From the NCBI GenBank assembly GCA_016716065.1, contig JADJXA010000002.1, positions 310,001 to 374,000 on the forward strand: a stretch of 64,000 bases of DNA. The letters run 5' to 3'. The stretch comes from Candidatus Leptovillus gracilis (lineage in GTDB: Bacteria; Chloroflexota; Anaerolineae; Promineifilales; Promineifilaceae). Positions 23,923-32,821 of this stretch are shown piece by piece. Made by a program: the position numbers and the translations under genes. A model generated the notes under the pieces. That model saw only the letters and a list, made by a program, of their open reading frames with translations. It was not told the DNA's origin and made no database searches. Numbering within the stretch: the stretch's first letter is position 1; each line of letters starts with the position of its first letter.

Positions 23923-25761
23923 TTAACCGGCAGGCAGCGTAAACCAGAACGTGCTGCCTCCCCCTGGCTGGCTGTCCACACCCACATCGCCACCCAATTT
24001 GCGCACGATGCGCTGGACAATGGGCAGCCCCAGGCCCGTGCCGGAGGCTTCCTGGCGGTGGAAGCGGGTGAACATATCGAACAGCTTGTCCTGGTCGGCC
24101 AGGCTGATGCCCAGGCCATTGTCGCTGATCGTGTAGCGTACCATGCTGCCTTCGGCCACGGCGCGGATGTGAATGAACGGCTCGCTGTTGTCGCTGCCAA
24201 TGTATTTGATGGCGTTGCCAATGAGGTTGGCGAAGATTTCTTCCAGCCAGGGGGCGTGGCCGCTGAGGGGTGGAAGGTTTTTGTCCACCTGAATGACGAT
24301 TTTGTGGGCTTCGATTTGATCGGTGAAGCGGGCGATGGCGGCGTAAATGAGGGGGAGGACGGGGACGGATACGGCCGTTTGCGTCACATCGCGCAGTTGA
24401 GCCAGCAGCAAAAGCTGCTCAATCATCTCCTCCATGCGGCCGATAGTCACCCGAATGATGTCCAGGTGCGCCTGACCCATGGGTGGCAGATCATATTCGG
24501 CCACCAATTCGGCGTAACCATTGATGAGACCCAGCGGCGATTTGAGGTCATGGGCGATGGTGCGAGCGTAGGCGTCTAGCTCGGCGTTGCGCTCGGCCAG
24601 TTCGGCAAACAATCGGGCGTTGCCCAGAGCAATGGCCGCCTGATTGGCGAAGGCTTGCAGCCGTTCGCCATGTTTTTGCTGGTATAAACCAGGAGTAGCG
24701 CTGTCTAAATTGATGAACCCCAAAACCTCACCCTTGCGCTGAATGGGCGCGCCCACGTAAGAGCGAATCCAACGAGTCGCCGGTGTATCCACCCAGCCGG
24801 GGTTTTGGGTCACATCCGAGATGACGATTGGGCGGCCGGTTTGGGCCATTTGCTGCAAATTGGGGGTTTTTTCTAACGGCCATACTTTATGCACTAAATC
24901 CAGCATACCGGTGTAGCCGCGATAGCCGACAAAATGGGCCACGTCCCCGCGCAGCAGCATAACGTTGGCGGTATCGTGGGGCAGCACACGCCCCACATCC
25001 GACAGGATGCGATCCAATACTTCATCTAAATCGAGCGTGTTGTTTAAGGCGGCGGCGGCGTCGCGCAGGGCTTCGGCTAAAATGCGTTGTTCCCGTTCCG
25101 CCAATTCTGTTTGTTTGTGAATGGTGATGTTGCGGATGACGATGACCCGGCTAATGAGCTGCTGGCGAAGGTCGTAGACGGCCAAAATGCTCAGGTCATA
25201 ATAAACCGGTTCTGAAGCATCTTCCAGGCTGATTTCGGTATGTACCGTTGGCGCGTTTTCAATTTGTTCCAGCAGCGCCGGCCAATGGCGAAATGCCGTC
25301 TGAATCGGCAGCCCGAGGAGGGTTTCGGGGGGAAGTTGGATCAAGAGTTCAGCCGCTGGATTGAGATTGATAATGCAGTTTTGGCTGTCGAGGATGAAAA
25401 TGGCGTCGCTGAGGTTTTGGAATACGGCCGTATGCGCTGTGGGTAATGTATTGGCCGACGATACATGTAGGGTACTCCACACCAGGAGGAGAACGGTGAG
25501 CATTACAGCCAACGGGGTCAGGTTTAGCGCCGTCATGCCTGATTGGTACAATACGTTGGCGAGCCAGGGAATGGCAAGGCTGATAACAATGGTCGTCCAT
25601 TGTCGGCGATGCAGCATGAATGAATGGTAGACGGCGCGAGGCATTGATGAGATGCGTTGAATACGCCGGTTTCGCCAGACTGTGAACGCAGCGAGGGTGG
25701 CTGTTGCGACGGTGAGAAAAAGGAGCCAGGCGTAAGAATCAAACTCAAACGACATTATCAC
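23923..25761 (-). CDS. Membrane-bound PAS-GAF histidine kinase
   Basis: 612 residues. Three to four hydrophobic helices at 10-30 and 57-98, apparently a shortened version of the 7TM sensor region common in such kinases. PAS at about 110-215 (FQNLSDAIFILDSQNCIINLN), GAF at 235-385, HisKA with His404 (TIAHDLKSPLGLINGY), HATPase with NAIKY, DNGLGISLAD and GTGLGLPIVQ. Autophosphorylating sensor; no response regulator is adjacent, so the partner is elsewhere. Signal unknown. Confidence 0.9.
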   Translation of the reverse strand: MIMSFEFDSYAWLLFLTVATATLAAFTVWRNRRIQRISSMPRAVYHSFMLHRRQWTTIVISLAIPWLANVLYQSGMTALNLTPLAVMLTVLLLVWSTLHVSSANTLPTAHTAVFQNLSDAIFILDSQNCIINLNPAAELLIQLPPETLLGLPIQTAFRHWPALLEQIENAPTVHTEISLEDASEPVYYDLSILAVYDLRQQLISRVIVIRNITIHKQTELAEREQRILAEALRDAAAALNNTLDLDEVLDRILSDVGRVLPHDTANVMLLRGDVAHFVGYRGYTGMLDLVHKVWPLEKTPNLQQMAQTGRPIVISDVTQNPGWVDTPATRWIRSYVGAPIQRKGEVLGFINLDSATPGLYQQKHGERLQAFANQAAIALGNARLFAELAERNAELDAYARTIAHDLKSPLGLINGYAELVAEYDLPPMGQAHLDIIRVTIGRMEEMIEQLLLLAQLRDVTQTAVSVPVLPLIYAAIARFTDQIEAHKIVIQVDKNLPPLSGHAPWLEEIFANLIGNAIKYIGSDNSEPFIHIRAVAEGSMVRYTISDNGLGISLADQDKLFDMFTRFHRQEASGTGLGLPIVQRIVRKLGGDVGVDSQPGGGSTFWFTLPAG

Positions 25762-25940
25762 TTCTGCTAATACTGTTATGCTTTAGAAGAGAGAGTAGCC
25801 CGTTTTAACTTTTTTGGTGATAGGGAATCTGTACTTTTTCCAGATGAATTTCCCGTCTTTGACTGGCACTTGATAGGTAAGTTGTCCTGGCGGGCTGGCA
25901 GAGAAGTAAAATAGACTTTATCGGAAATAAGATTTTGTCC

Positions 25941-25984
25941 ACAGATTGACACAGATTTAGCCTCTTTAATCTGTGTCAATCTGT
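25941..25984. repeat. Perfect 17-bp inverted repeat
   Basis: ACAGATTGACACAGATT pairs with AATCTGTGTCAATCTGT around a 10-base loop. Not followed by a T-run. Lies in a 650-bp gene-free region (25762-26409) made almost only of repeats. Confidence 0.75.
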
Positions 25985-26023
25985 AGACCACTTGTTTTGA
26001 CATAATACTAGAACCGATAATGT

Positions 26024-26353
26024 CTAATAGGACGCGGATAAACGCTGATTTTGCGGTAAAAAGTAGCCAAAATCAGCCACTATGTTTGCACTTTCGGCTC
26101 AAAGAATAAGAGTTCAACTCGAACGGCCATGTTGTCATTCTGAGCGGAGTCTTCGGAGCGAAGAATCCCCATAGATTAGGCCGGTGAACGGGATGCTTCC
26201 CCGTTCGACGTTGCTCAGGGCCGAAGACTCCGTTCAGCATGACATAACCTGCACTTGCGTACCGAAAAAGTAAATCGTTCTTAAACTGCAAAGATAGTGT
26301 CAGCCTGAATCTGCGAAATCTGCGTCCGAAATCTTTTTCCGACAGGCTGCCTG
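26024..26353. repeat. Composite repeat region, candidate second MITE with a nested element
   Basis: Left part GGACGCGGATAAACGCTGATTT and right part (reverse complement) GGACGCAGATTTCGCAGATTC are imperfect inverted repeats; the right edge TTTTTCCGACAGGCTGCCTG matches the end of the IS1182-like element. A GTCATTCTGAG-type inverted-repeat element is nested at 26132-26243. The left terminus does not show the TGTCGGA end, so the unit may be truncated. Confidence 0.5.
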
Positions 26354-26372
26354 ATGATGGATGTCTGACAAC

Positions 26373-26404
26373 AAAAAGCCGCCCTTATGATGATCCGGGC
26401 GGCT
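26373..26404 (-). terminator. Terminator of the tRNA-Glu transcript
   Basis: On the minus strand AGCCGCCC ... GGGCGGCT followed by TTTTTG, starting a few bases after the tRNA 3' end. Confidence 0.85.
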
Positions 26405-26409
26405 GGTTA

Positions 26410-26482
26410 TGCCCCGTAGGGGAATCGAACCCCTGTTTTAGCCTTGAGAGGGCTACGTCCTGGGCCGCTAGACGAACGGGGC
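26410..26482 (-). tRNA. tRNA-Glu (anticodon CTC)
   Basis: 73 nt with acceptor stem GCCCCGT/ACGGGGC, D-arm region TCGTCTAGCGGCCCAGGACG, anticodon loop CTCTCAA (anticodon CTC, Glu) in stem TAGCC/GGCTA, and T-arm AGGGGTTCGATTCCCCT. CCA is not encoded. It stands alone with its own terminator. The anticodon stem-loop context CCCTCTCAAGG is typical of tRNA-Glu. Confidence 0.95.
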
Positions 26483-26520
26483 GTTTAGCAAAAGGATTCT
26501 AACAAACGGCCGTTACCCTG

Positions 26521-27657
26521 TCAAACTCTCGCGCCATCCGCTGCACCATCCCCTGCCAACCGCCCATATCGCCGTAATACCTCTTGCAAACGGCCGTGTG
26601 GCAGCGCGTGCAGTGTGGCGCCGTTGATGCCCTGCATGGTCTCCGCGGCCACCAGGGCGTTGATGATGGCTTCTTCACTGGCGTAGACCACGGCGTCGAA
26701 AAACGGATCAATGTGGGCGTTGGGCACGGCCGTTACTAGTTCCAGCCCTTCTGGGGTGATGGTGGGGGGCACGGCCGTTGAAAAAGCCAGGAAAATATCG
26801 CCGGAATGGTGATGGGCGGTGCTGCCGGTGCGCGCCAGCCCAAGCCCGGCGCGCCGCGCCAGCCGTTTGAGCTGGCCGGGCAAAAAAGGGGCGTCGGTCG
26901 CCACCAGGATGATGATGGAACTGCTTACAGCAGGCAGAGATTGACGCGACGGCCGTAAATCATCAATTTCCTGGCCCGCCGGCGTGCCAGCCACCAACAA
27001 CTGCTCGCGCTGCCCAAAATTGGACTGCACCAGCACACCTACCATGTAGTCGCCCACTGGCGTTGCCACCAGACGCGAGGCTGTGCCGATGCCACCCTTG
27101 AACCCAAACGTACTCATCCCTGTGCCCCCACCCACGTTTCCCTCCAGCACAGGACCCGAAGCGGCATTTTCTAGCGCAGCAAATACGTGCATTGGCTGCA
27201 CGTGCTGTCCGTAGGCATCGTTCATATTGCCGTCCCACGTTTCGGCCACCACTGGCAAGCTGAAGTAGAACCGCGCTTCGCGGTCTGGCACATGGTCCCG
27301 CGCCCAGGCGATGACGGCGTCGCGCACGACGCCCACGCTGAGCGTATTGGTCAGCAGCACCGGCCCGGTGAACGCGCCAAACTCTTCGATGAGATGCGTC
27401 CCGGTCATCTCGCCCACGCCGTTGAGGGCAAACAGACCGGCAAACACGCTGCTGGCTGCGCCAATACCGCGCGGCCAGACGGCCGTTACACCCGTGCGCA
27501 CCGGCCCCTGACCCACCACCAACTCCCCTTCGCCGGCGATAAGGGTGGTGTGCCCAACGGCCAACCCGGCCACATCGGTGATGGCGTTCAGCGGCCCCGG
27601 CGCGCCGGGAAAAGGCACGCCCAGGTCACGCGCCCGTGCTTTTTTCTGGTCTGGCAT
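26521..27657 (-). CDS. P1 (DmpA/L-aminopeptidase) family peptidase
   Basis: 378 residues from ATG 27657 (GGGGA upstream). Ntn-type hydrolase of the P1/DmpA family, which self-cleaves before the nucleophile Ser; here the site is in SSSIIILVATDAPFLPGQL. Other landmarks: ITDVAGLAVGHTT, GVTAVWP, LLTNTLSVG, GNVGGGTGMSTFGFKGGIG, HHHSGDIFLAFST. Members act as aminopeptidases or amidases on small peptides. The start overlaps the end of the GNAT gene by 32 bp, so the two are co-transcribed. Confidence 0.92.
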   Translation of the reverse strand: MPDQKKARARDLGVPFPGAPGPLNAITDVAGLAVGHTTLIAGEGELVVGQGPVRTGVTAVWPRGIGAASSVFAGLFALNGVGEMTGTHLIEEFGAFTGPVLLTNTLSVGVVRDAVIAWARDHVPDREARFYFSLPVVAETWDGNMNDAYGQHVQPMHVFAALENAASGPVLEGNVGGGTGMSTFGFKGGIGTASRLVATPVGDYMVGVLVQSNFGQREQLLVAGTPAGQEIDDLRPSRQSLPAVSSSIIILVATDAPFLPGQLKRLARRAGLGLARTGSTAHHHSGDIFLAFSTAVPPTITPEGLELVTAVPNAHIDPFFDAVVYASEEAIINALVAAETMQGINGATLHALPHGRLQEVLRRYGRLAGDGAADGARV

Positions 27658-28336
27658 ACGTTTGTTCCCCAATGGATTGGACGGCCCGGCGATAATAGAC
27701 GCTCTCCGGGGCAACGCCGTAGCTTTCTAATAAAATGACGTCAACCATAGCGCGGACTCGCTCCGGCGAGATGGCCGGTTCATCGGTCAGCGGATAGTAC
27801 ATCAGGTAATAGCTCATTTCTGGCAGCCCTGCGCCCAGAGATGGCGTCAGCAGTTCAATATCGGGCAAGAGAATGCTGCCGTTGCGTTCGTAGAAGCGAA
27901 TGCGCCGCTCGGCAAGCTGCCGTTCGCGCGGGTCGTGGATGTCAGACGGCCGTTCTACCTCCCAACACATGCCCAACGGCCGTTCGCCGGCCTCCTGCGC
28001 CAGTCTGGCCATTGTCTCGCTAAATGCCCAGCCACCAAGACCCTGGCCGCGGGATACGGCCGTGATCGCCATATAGGCCAAAAAGCCCAACCGCTGCCGG
28101 GCGTGGTAAGTATACATAGACATGGCTAACACCTGCTCGCCCGACACGCCCACCAAAAAATGAAACAGCGTCTCATCTGCCAACGGCCCTTTGGCCGAAA
28201 GGCTGATTTTTTTCACCAGATTTTCCGGCGAATCCCGTTCTTCTGCCGGGAAAGAGGCTTCATAAATTGCCAGCGCCTGCTCCAACAATGGGCCATGCGC
28301 TTCCTTCAATTCAACCAAAGAAATCAACTCTGTCAT
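27626..28336 (-). CDS. GNAT-family acetyltransferase-like protein
   Basis: 236 residues from ATG 28336 (MTELISLVELKE). GNAT fold suggested by VLAMSMYTYHARQRLGFLAY followed by VSRGQGLGGWAFSETMARLA, a variant of the acetyl-CoA loop, and by the late RFYERNGS helix typical of GNAT C-termini. Substrate unknown. Divergent from pcrA with 128 bp between starts; overlaps the P1 peptidase gene. Confidence 0.75.
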   Translation of the reverse strand: MTELISLVELKEAHGPLLEQALAIYEASFPAEERDSPENLVKKISLSAKGPLADETLFHFLVGVSGEQVLAMSMYTYHARQRLGFLAYMAITAVSRGQGLGGWAFSETMARLAQEAGERPLGMCWEVERPSDIHDPRERQLAERRIRFYERNGSILLPDIELLTPSLGAGLPEMSYYLMYYPLTDEPAISPERVRAMVDVILLESYGVAPESVYYRRAVQSIGEQTYARPEKSTGA

Positions 28337-28428
28337 AAAATCCTCCAAAAGACCGCTGTCCAGACCCGTCCGCTTTTTTGTTGACCAATGACTATTGTAA
28401 TGGGCAATCGGCAGCACACCAATTCAGG

Positions 28429-28457
28429 GTGACGCATCCCCGACGGCGGGTTACAAT
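28429..28457 (+). promoter_or_regulatory. pcrA promoter with probable leaderless start
   Basis: -35 GTGACG (28429) and -10 TACAAT (28452) are 17 bp apart. The ATG at 28465 follows 7 bases after the -10 box, where transcription itself should begin, and no ribosome binding site is present, so the mRNA is probably leaderless. Confidence 0.6.
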
Positions 28458-28464
28458 AAGCCGC

Positions 28465-30795
28465 ATGAGTGATTACCTTCAAGGCTTAAATGAACAGCAG
28501 AAAACGGCCGTCACCGCCCCGGCCGGCCCCGTATTAGTCCTGGCTGGTCCCGGTTCTGGCAAAACCCGCGTCCTCACCCAGCGCATCGTCTACCTGATGC
28601 AGGAACTGCGCGTTCCTCCCTGGCACATTCTGGCCGTCACCTTCACCAACAAAGCGGCCAAAGAGATGACCCATCGCCTGGAGACCATGCTCGGCGGCCC
28701 GCCGCGCGGCCTGACTATGGGCACTTTTCACGCCGTTTGCGCCCGCATCCTGCGCCGCGAAACCGAAAACCTCACCTTCTACAGCCGCGATTTTGTCATC
28801 TTCGATACGGCCGACCAGCTCCAAGTCATCAAACAAGTCCTCAAAGAACTCAACCTGGACGACAAAAAATTTCCGCCGCCCAAACTGCTCAACGGCATCA
28901 GCAGCGCCAAAAACGAACTCATCACCCCGGAAGAATACAGCGCCACCAATTACATCGCCGAAGTTACCCGGCGCGTCTATGAGCGCTACCAGGCCACGCT
29001 GCAAGCCAACAACGCCATGGATTTCGACGATTTGCTCATGAACGCCGCCCTGCTGCTGGACGAACGGCCCGATGTGCTGCAAAAGTATCAGGAACGCTAC
29101 CAACACATTCTGGTAGACGAGTTTCAAGACACCAACACCACCCAATACGTCCTGCTGCAGCGGTTGGCCGCCGCCCATCGCCACATCTTTGTTGTCGGCG
29201 ATTCCGACCAGTCTATCTACAAATGGCGCGGCGCTGATTTCCGCAACATCCAGCGCTTCCAGCAGGTTTATCAGGACGCTCAGGTGGTGCTCCTGGAGCA
29301 AAATTACCGTTCCACCCAAACCATCCTGGACGCCGCCAAAGCGGTCATCCGCCACAATACGCAGCGCGTCCATAAGGAACTATTCACCGAACGGCAGGGT
29401 GGCGAACTTATCGTCATCGGCGAAGCTTATAATGACCTGGAAGAGGGCGACATTGTCATCAGCACCATCCAAAGCCTGCTGCTGGATGGCTACTCGCCCG
29501 GCGACATCGCCGTGATGTACCGCACCAACGCCCAATCCCGCGTGCTGGAAGAAGCCTTTGTCCGCGCCAGTATGCCCTATCGGCTTGTGGGCGCGACCCA
29601 ATTCTACAAACGGCGCGAGGTGAAAGACATCATTGCCTACCTGCGCCTGATTCACAACACGGCCGATTCTGTCAGCTTTAACCGGGTCATCAACGTGCCC
29701 ACACGCGGCATTGGGGCCAAGACCCTGGAGCAGTTGCAAGAATGGGCCGCCGCCAACGGCTGGCAGCCTGGTGACGCGGTGTTGGAAATTGCCACTAATG
29801 CCCACGCCCAACACCCCTTCCGCGCCCGCGCCCTCACCGCCTTGCAGGAGTTTGGCAATATGCTCTTCGCCTGGCTGAATCTGCGCGACAGCGCCACCGT
29901 GGGCGATTTGTTCGACCTGGTCTTGGATCAGACCCATTACCGCGAACATATTCATGATGGCACGGACGAAGGGCAAGAGCGTTGGGAGAATGTGCTGGAA
30001 CTGCGTAACGTGGCCGCCGACGACAGCCTGACTCTGAGCGATTTTCTGGAACAGGTCGCCCTGGTGTCGGAAACCGACAATGTGCAGGATGTGCCCAATT
30101 CCACCACGCTGTTAACGCTGCACGCCGCCAAAGGGCTGGAGTTTCCGGTGGTTTTCATCACCGGTTTGGAAGAGGGGATGCTGCCCCACAGCCGTTCGCT
30201 GGATGACGCCGAGGAGTTGGCCGAGGAGCGGCGGCTCTTTTACGTGGGCATTACGCGGGCCAAAGACCGGTTGTATCTGCTGCACGCCTTCCGCCGTTCG
30301 GTGTATGGCGAGACGGAACCGTCGCAGCCTTCCCGCTTTCTGTTGGACATTCCCGCCGAGCTGACCAGCGGCGGTCGGCCGCAGGCGCGCCGGCAGCAAA
30401 GTGTGGCCCGCGCCAGCAGTTGGAATCAGAAGACGCCATCCTGGTCGTGGTCCGCCGCGGGGGAGCGCGCGCGCAGCAGCGCCGCCGGTTCGTCGTCTGG
30501 GGCATACGGCCGTCCATCCACTCCCCGCCCGACACCCACCACCCAACCGCCAGAACGACGGCCGTTACCCAGGCCCAATTACCTGTCCCAACCCGACCCT
30601 GAACCCGAACGCCTCGCGCCCGCCGCTGCCAATTATCGCACCGGCCAAAGAGTGCGCCACGCCAAATTTGGCGAGGGCATTGTCATCGAAAGCAAACCGA
30701 CCGGCAGCGATGAAGAGGTAAGTGTGGCTTTTGCGGACGTTGGCATGAAGCGTCTGGCCGCCAGCATGGCAAAATTGGAGATCATTGGGGAGTAG
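28465..30795 (+). CDS. pcrA: ATP-dependent DNA helicase PcrA/UvrD
   Basis: 776 residues, superfamily 1A helicase for repair and for removing proteins from DNA. Motifs in order: LNEQQKTAV (Q), AGPGSGKTRVLTQRI (I), TFTNKAAKEM (Ia), ILVDEFQDTN (II), VGDSDQSIYKWRGAD (III), LEQNYRST (IV), TLHAAKGLEFPVVFITGLEE (V) and RRLFYVGITRAKDRLYL (VI). A Ser/Pro/Arg-rich linker (about 645-715) leads to a C-terminal Tudor-like domain (GQRVRHAKFGEGIVI) that contacts RNA polymerase in PcrA. Confidence 0.96.
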   Translation: MSDYLQGLNEQQKTAVTAPAGPVLVLAGPGSGKTRVLTQRIVYLMQELRVPPWHILAVTFTNKAAKEMTHRLETMLGGPPRGLTMGTFHAVCARILRRETENLTFYSRDFVIFDTADQLQVIKQVLKELNLDDKKFPPPKLLNGISSAKNELITPEEYSATNYIAEVTRRVYERYQATLQANNAMDFDDLLMNAALLLDERPDVLQKYQERYQHILVDEFQDTNTTQYVLLQRLAAAHRHIFVVGDSDQSIYKWRGADFRNIQRFQQVYQDAQVVLLEQNYRSTQTILDAAKAVIRHNTQRVHKELFTERQGGELIVIGEAYNDLEEGDIVISTIQSLLLDGYSPGDIAVMYRTNAQSRVLEEAFVRASMPYRLVGATQFYKRREVKDIIAYLRLIHNTADSVSFNRVINVPTRGIGAKTLEQLQEWAAANGWQPGDAVLEIATNAHAQHPFRARALTALQEFGNMLFAWLNLRDSATVGDLFDLVLDQTHYREHIHDGTDEGQERWENVLELRNVAADDSLTLSDFLEQVALVSETDNVQDVPNSTTLLTLHAAKGLEFPVVFITGLEEGMLPHSRSLDDAEELAEERRLFYVGITRAKDRLYLLHAFRRSVYGETEPSQPSRFLLDIPAELTSGGRPQARRQQSVARASSWNQKTPSWSWSAAGERARSSAAGSSSGAYGRPSTPRPTPTTQPPERRPLPRPNYLSQPDPEPERLAPAAANYRTGQRVRHAKFGEGIVIESKPTGSDEEVSVAFADVGMKRLAASMAKLEIIGE

Positions 30796-30798
30796 TTA

Positions 30799-30880
30799 CC
30801 GTAAGCCGAAGTCCGTAAGCCGTTTTCCGTTGGCATTTGCCGGTGGCAGCACCCTACGGAATACGGATTACGGATTACCA
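30799..30880. repeat. Heptamer-phased repeat with conserved core, copy 1
   Basis: CCGTAAG/CCGAAGT/CCGTAAG/CCGTTTT units, then a core CATTTGCCGGTGGCAGCACC, then TACGGAA/TACGGAT/TACGGAT units, all in 7-bp register. Related copies at 33948-34072 (opposite orientation) and 59387-59476. Confidence 0.8.
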
Positions 30881-30882
30881 TC

Positions 30883-31503
30883 TTGGATGAAGGACGGCCG
30901 TACTCTGTGACGCAAACAACAAGCCAGGAGCCAAACCTGAGCAAAGTACAACGGGTCATTTACACGATCATGCCGCTGTTTCTGCTGCTGCTTTGTTTGG
31001 GCGTTATCAATTTTGTTTCAGACGAACCGGCGGCAGAGATGGCCGCGCTGGTAACTGGTGGTGAAACGGCCGTGCCCCTTACCCCCATCCCCGCTGCCTC
31101 AGCCACCCCGCCCCCAGCCACGACCACGCCAACCGTCACCCCAACGCCAACGCCCACAGCGCTGCCTACGTTGCCACCAGAGGCGGCCATTACTTTGCTT
31201 GGTCCGCCGGATGGCAGCGTGTTTAGCGCCGCCACAGCGCTTTCACTTTATTGGGCGTGGCCGTACCCCCTGCGTGAAGACCAATTTTTTGCCATCTACC
31301 TGGCCGGCAGCGGCGACGAACGCCGCCTGGGAGAGCTGCTGGAACCCAACCTCGGCGACAACTATTATTGGCAACTACGGCCGTCTGACCTGACCGGCCT
31401 GGGCGCTGACCTCACCTGGCAAATTCGGCTGGAATCTACGCTGCTGCCCGCGCCCCAGCTAACCAGTGGAACGCGGACGATTCGGTTGCTTGGCGGGAAT
31501 TGA
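30883..31503 (+). CDS. Membrane-anchored protein with Pro/Thr stalk and Ig-like domain
   Basis: 206 residues. A single membrane segment (about 25-46, VIYTIMPLFLLLLCLGVINF), a long Pro/Thr linker (TPTVTPTPTPTALPTLPP at about 80-100), then an extracytoplasmic beta-sandwich (LLGPPDGSVFSAATALSLYW, DDNYYW-like end TWQIRLESTLL). Start is uncertain: ATG 30883 or GTG 30907. Likely a surface protein; function unknown. Follows pcrA in the same direction after a repeat. Confidence 0.75.
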   Translation: MDEGRPYSVTQTTSQEPNLSKVQRVIYTIMPLFLLLLCLGVINFVSDEPAAEMAALVTGGETAVPLTPIPAASATPPPATTTPTVTPTPTPTALPTLPPEAAITLLGPPDGSVFSAATALSLYWAWPYPLREDQFFAIYLAGSGDERRLGELLEPNLGDNYYWQLRPSDLTGLGADLTWQIRLESTLLPAPQLTSGTRTIRLLGGN

Positions 31504-31532
31504 GCTATTGGCAATTGGTTATCGGCTTGATG

Positions 31533-32798
31533 TTACGGCCGTACATGCCCATCGCCATACCCGATCCATTGATATGTTGTTAGCTCTTCCAGCCCCATGG
31601 GGCCGCGAGCGTGCAGCTTTTGCGTGCTGACGGCGACTTCCGCGCCCAGGCCAAACTGCCCCCCATCGTTAAAGCGCGTGCTGGCGTTCACAAAAATCGC
31701 CGCCGAACTCAGCGCCGCCACAAAGCGGTTGGCGATGGTCCAATCGTTGGTGAGAATGCTCTCGGTGTGTTCGGTGGTGTGCGTCTGGATGAAGGCGATG
31801 GCTTCCTCTACGTCGGCCACCACATGCACCCCCAGAATCAGCGCCAGCCATTCCTGGTCGAAATCGTCCGGCCCAGCCAGAACGACCCGCGCTTCATGAT
31901 CGCCGCGCGCCAGGATGTTGTAGGCGTCAGCCGTGGCCCGCAGCTCCACGCCGCTTTGCGCCAGGCGCGCTGCCAGCGGCGGCAGCAGAGTCTCCGCCAC
32001 CGCCGGATGAACCAGCAGCGTATCCAGGGCGTTGCATACACTGGGGCGCTGCACTTTGCTGTTTTCGATGATGTCTATGGCGCGGGTCAGGTCGGCGCTG
32101 GCGTCCACGTACAAGTGGCAAATGCCGATGCCGCCGGTGATGACCGGGATAGTGCTTTGCTCTTTGCACAGCTGGTGCAGGCCCGCCCCACCACGCGGGA
32201 TGATCATGTCTACGTATTGGTCCAGCTTTAGCAGTTCGGCGACCAGAGCGCGGTCTGGATTGGCGATGTACTGCACCGCGCTTGTGGGCAGCCCTGCTTT
32301 TTCCAGCGTGGTTTGGATGACGTTGACCAGGGCCAGATTGCTGCGTAGTGTTTCGCTGCCGCCGCGCAAAATGGCGGCGTTGCCGGTCTTTAGACTGAGG
32401 GCGGCGATGTCTATGGTGACGTTGGGTCGGGCTTCGTAAATGACGCCCAACACGCCAATGGGGATGCGGCGGCGTACCAGGCGCATCCCGTTAGGCAGCA
32501 TCCGGCTTTCGATGTCTGCGCCGACGGGGTCTGGCAGGGCGGCCACGTTGCGCGTATCGGCGGCCAGGGCAGCGACGCGCGTCTCGGTGAGCAGCAGGCG
32601 GTCTAACAGGGCGTCGGACAGTCCGCGGGCACGGCCGTCGGCAATGTCTAACTCGTTCTGGGCCAGGATAACGGCCGTTTGCGCCTCAATTTCGTCGGCA
32701 ATTGCGCGCAGTGCGTCATTTTTACGCGCTGTCGGCAGCGTCGCCAGCACCCGGCTGGCCGCTTTTGCTGCTTTTCCCACAGCCATCAAGTCGGTCAT
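31533..32798 (-). CDS. proA: Gamma-glutamyl phosphate reductase ProA
   Basis: 421 residues from ATG 32798, which has GGAGG 5 bp upstream. Reduces glutamyl-5-phosphate to the semialdehyde, second step of proline synthesis, with NADPH. Aldehyde-dehydrogenase fold with IGVLGVIYEARPNVT near the N-terminus, catalytic Cys in RPSVCNALDTLLVH, and the C-terminal FNDGGQFGLGAEVAVSTQK followed by RGPMGLEELT. Lies 23 bp after proB. Confidence 0.96.
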   Translation of the reverse strand: MTDLMAVGKAAKAASRVLATLPTARKNDALRAIADEIEAQTAVILAQNELDIADGRARGLSDALLDRLLLTETRVAALAADTRNVAALPDPVGADIESRMLPNGMRLVRRRIPIGVLGVIYEARPNVTIDIAALSLKTGNAAILRGGSETLRSNLALVNVIQTTLEKAGLPTSAVQYIANPDRALVAELLKLDQYVDMIIPRGGAGLHQLCKEQSTIPVITGGIGICHLYVDASADLTRAIDIIENSKVQRPSVCNALDTLLVHPAVAETLLPPLAARLAQSGVELRATADAYNILARGDHEARVVLAGPDDFDQEWLALILGVHVVADVEEAIAFIQTHTTEHTESILTNDWTIANRFVAALSSAAIFVNASTRFNDGGQFGLGAEVAVSTQKLHARGPMGLEELTTYQWIGYGDGHVRP

Positions 32799-32821
32799 GG
32801 TTCCTCCATCGGGATCTCGCT

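Noticed and set aside
28378..28464. Longer N-terminus for PcrA
   Set aside because: The region contains the promoter (GTGACG-17-TACAAT), and the family's conserved start begins at the ATG at 28465.
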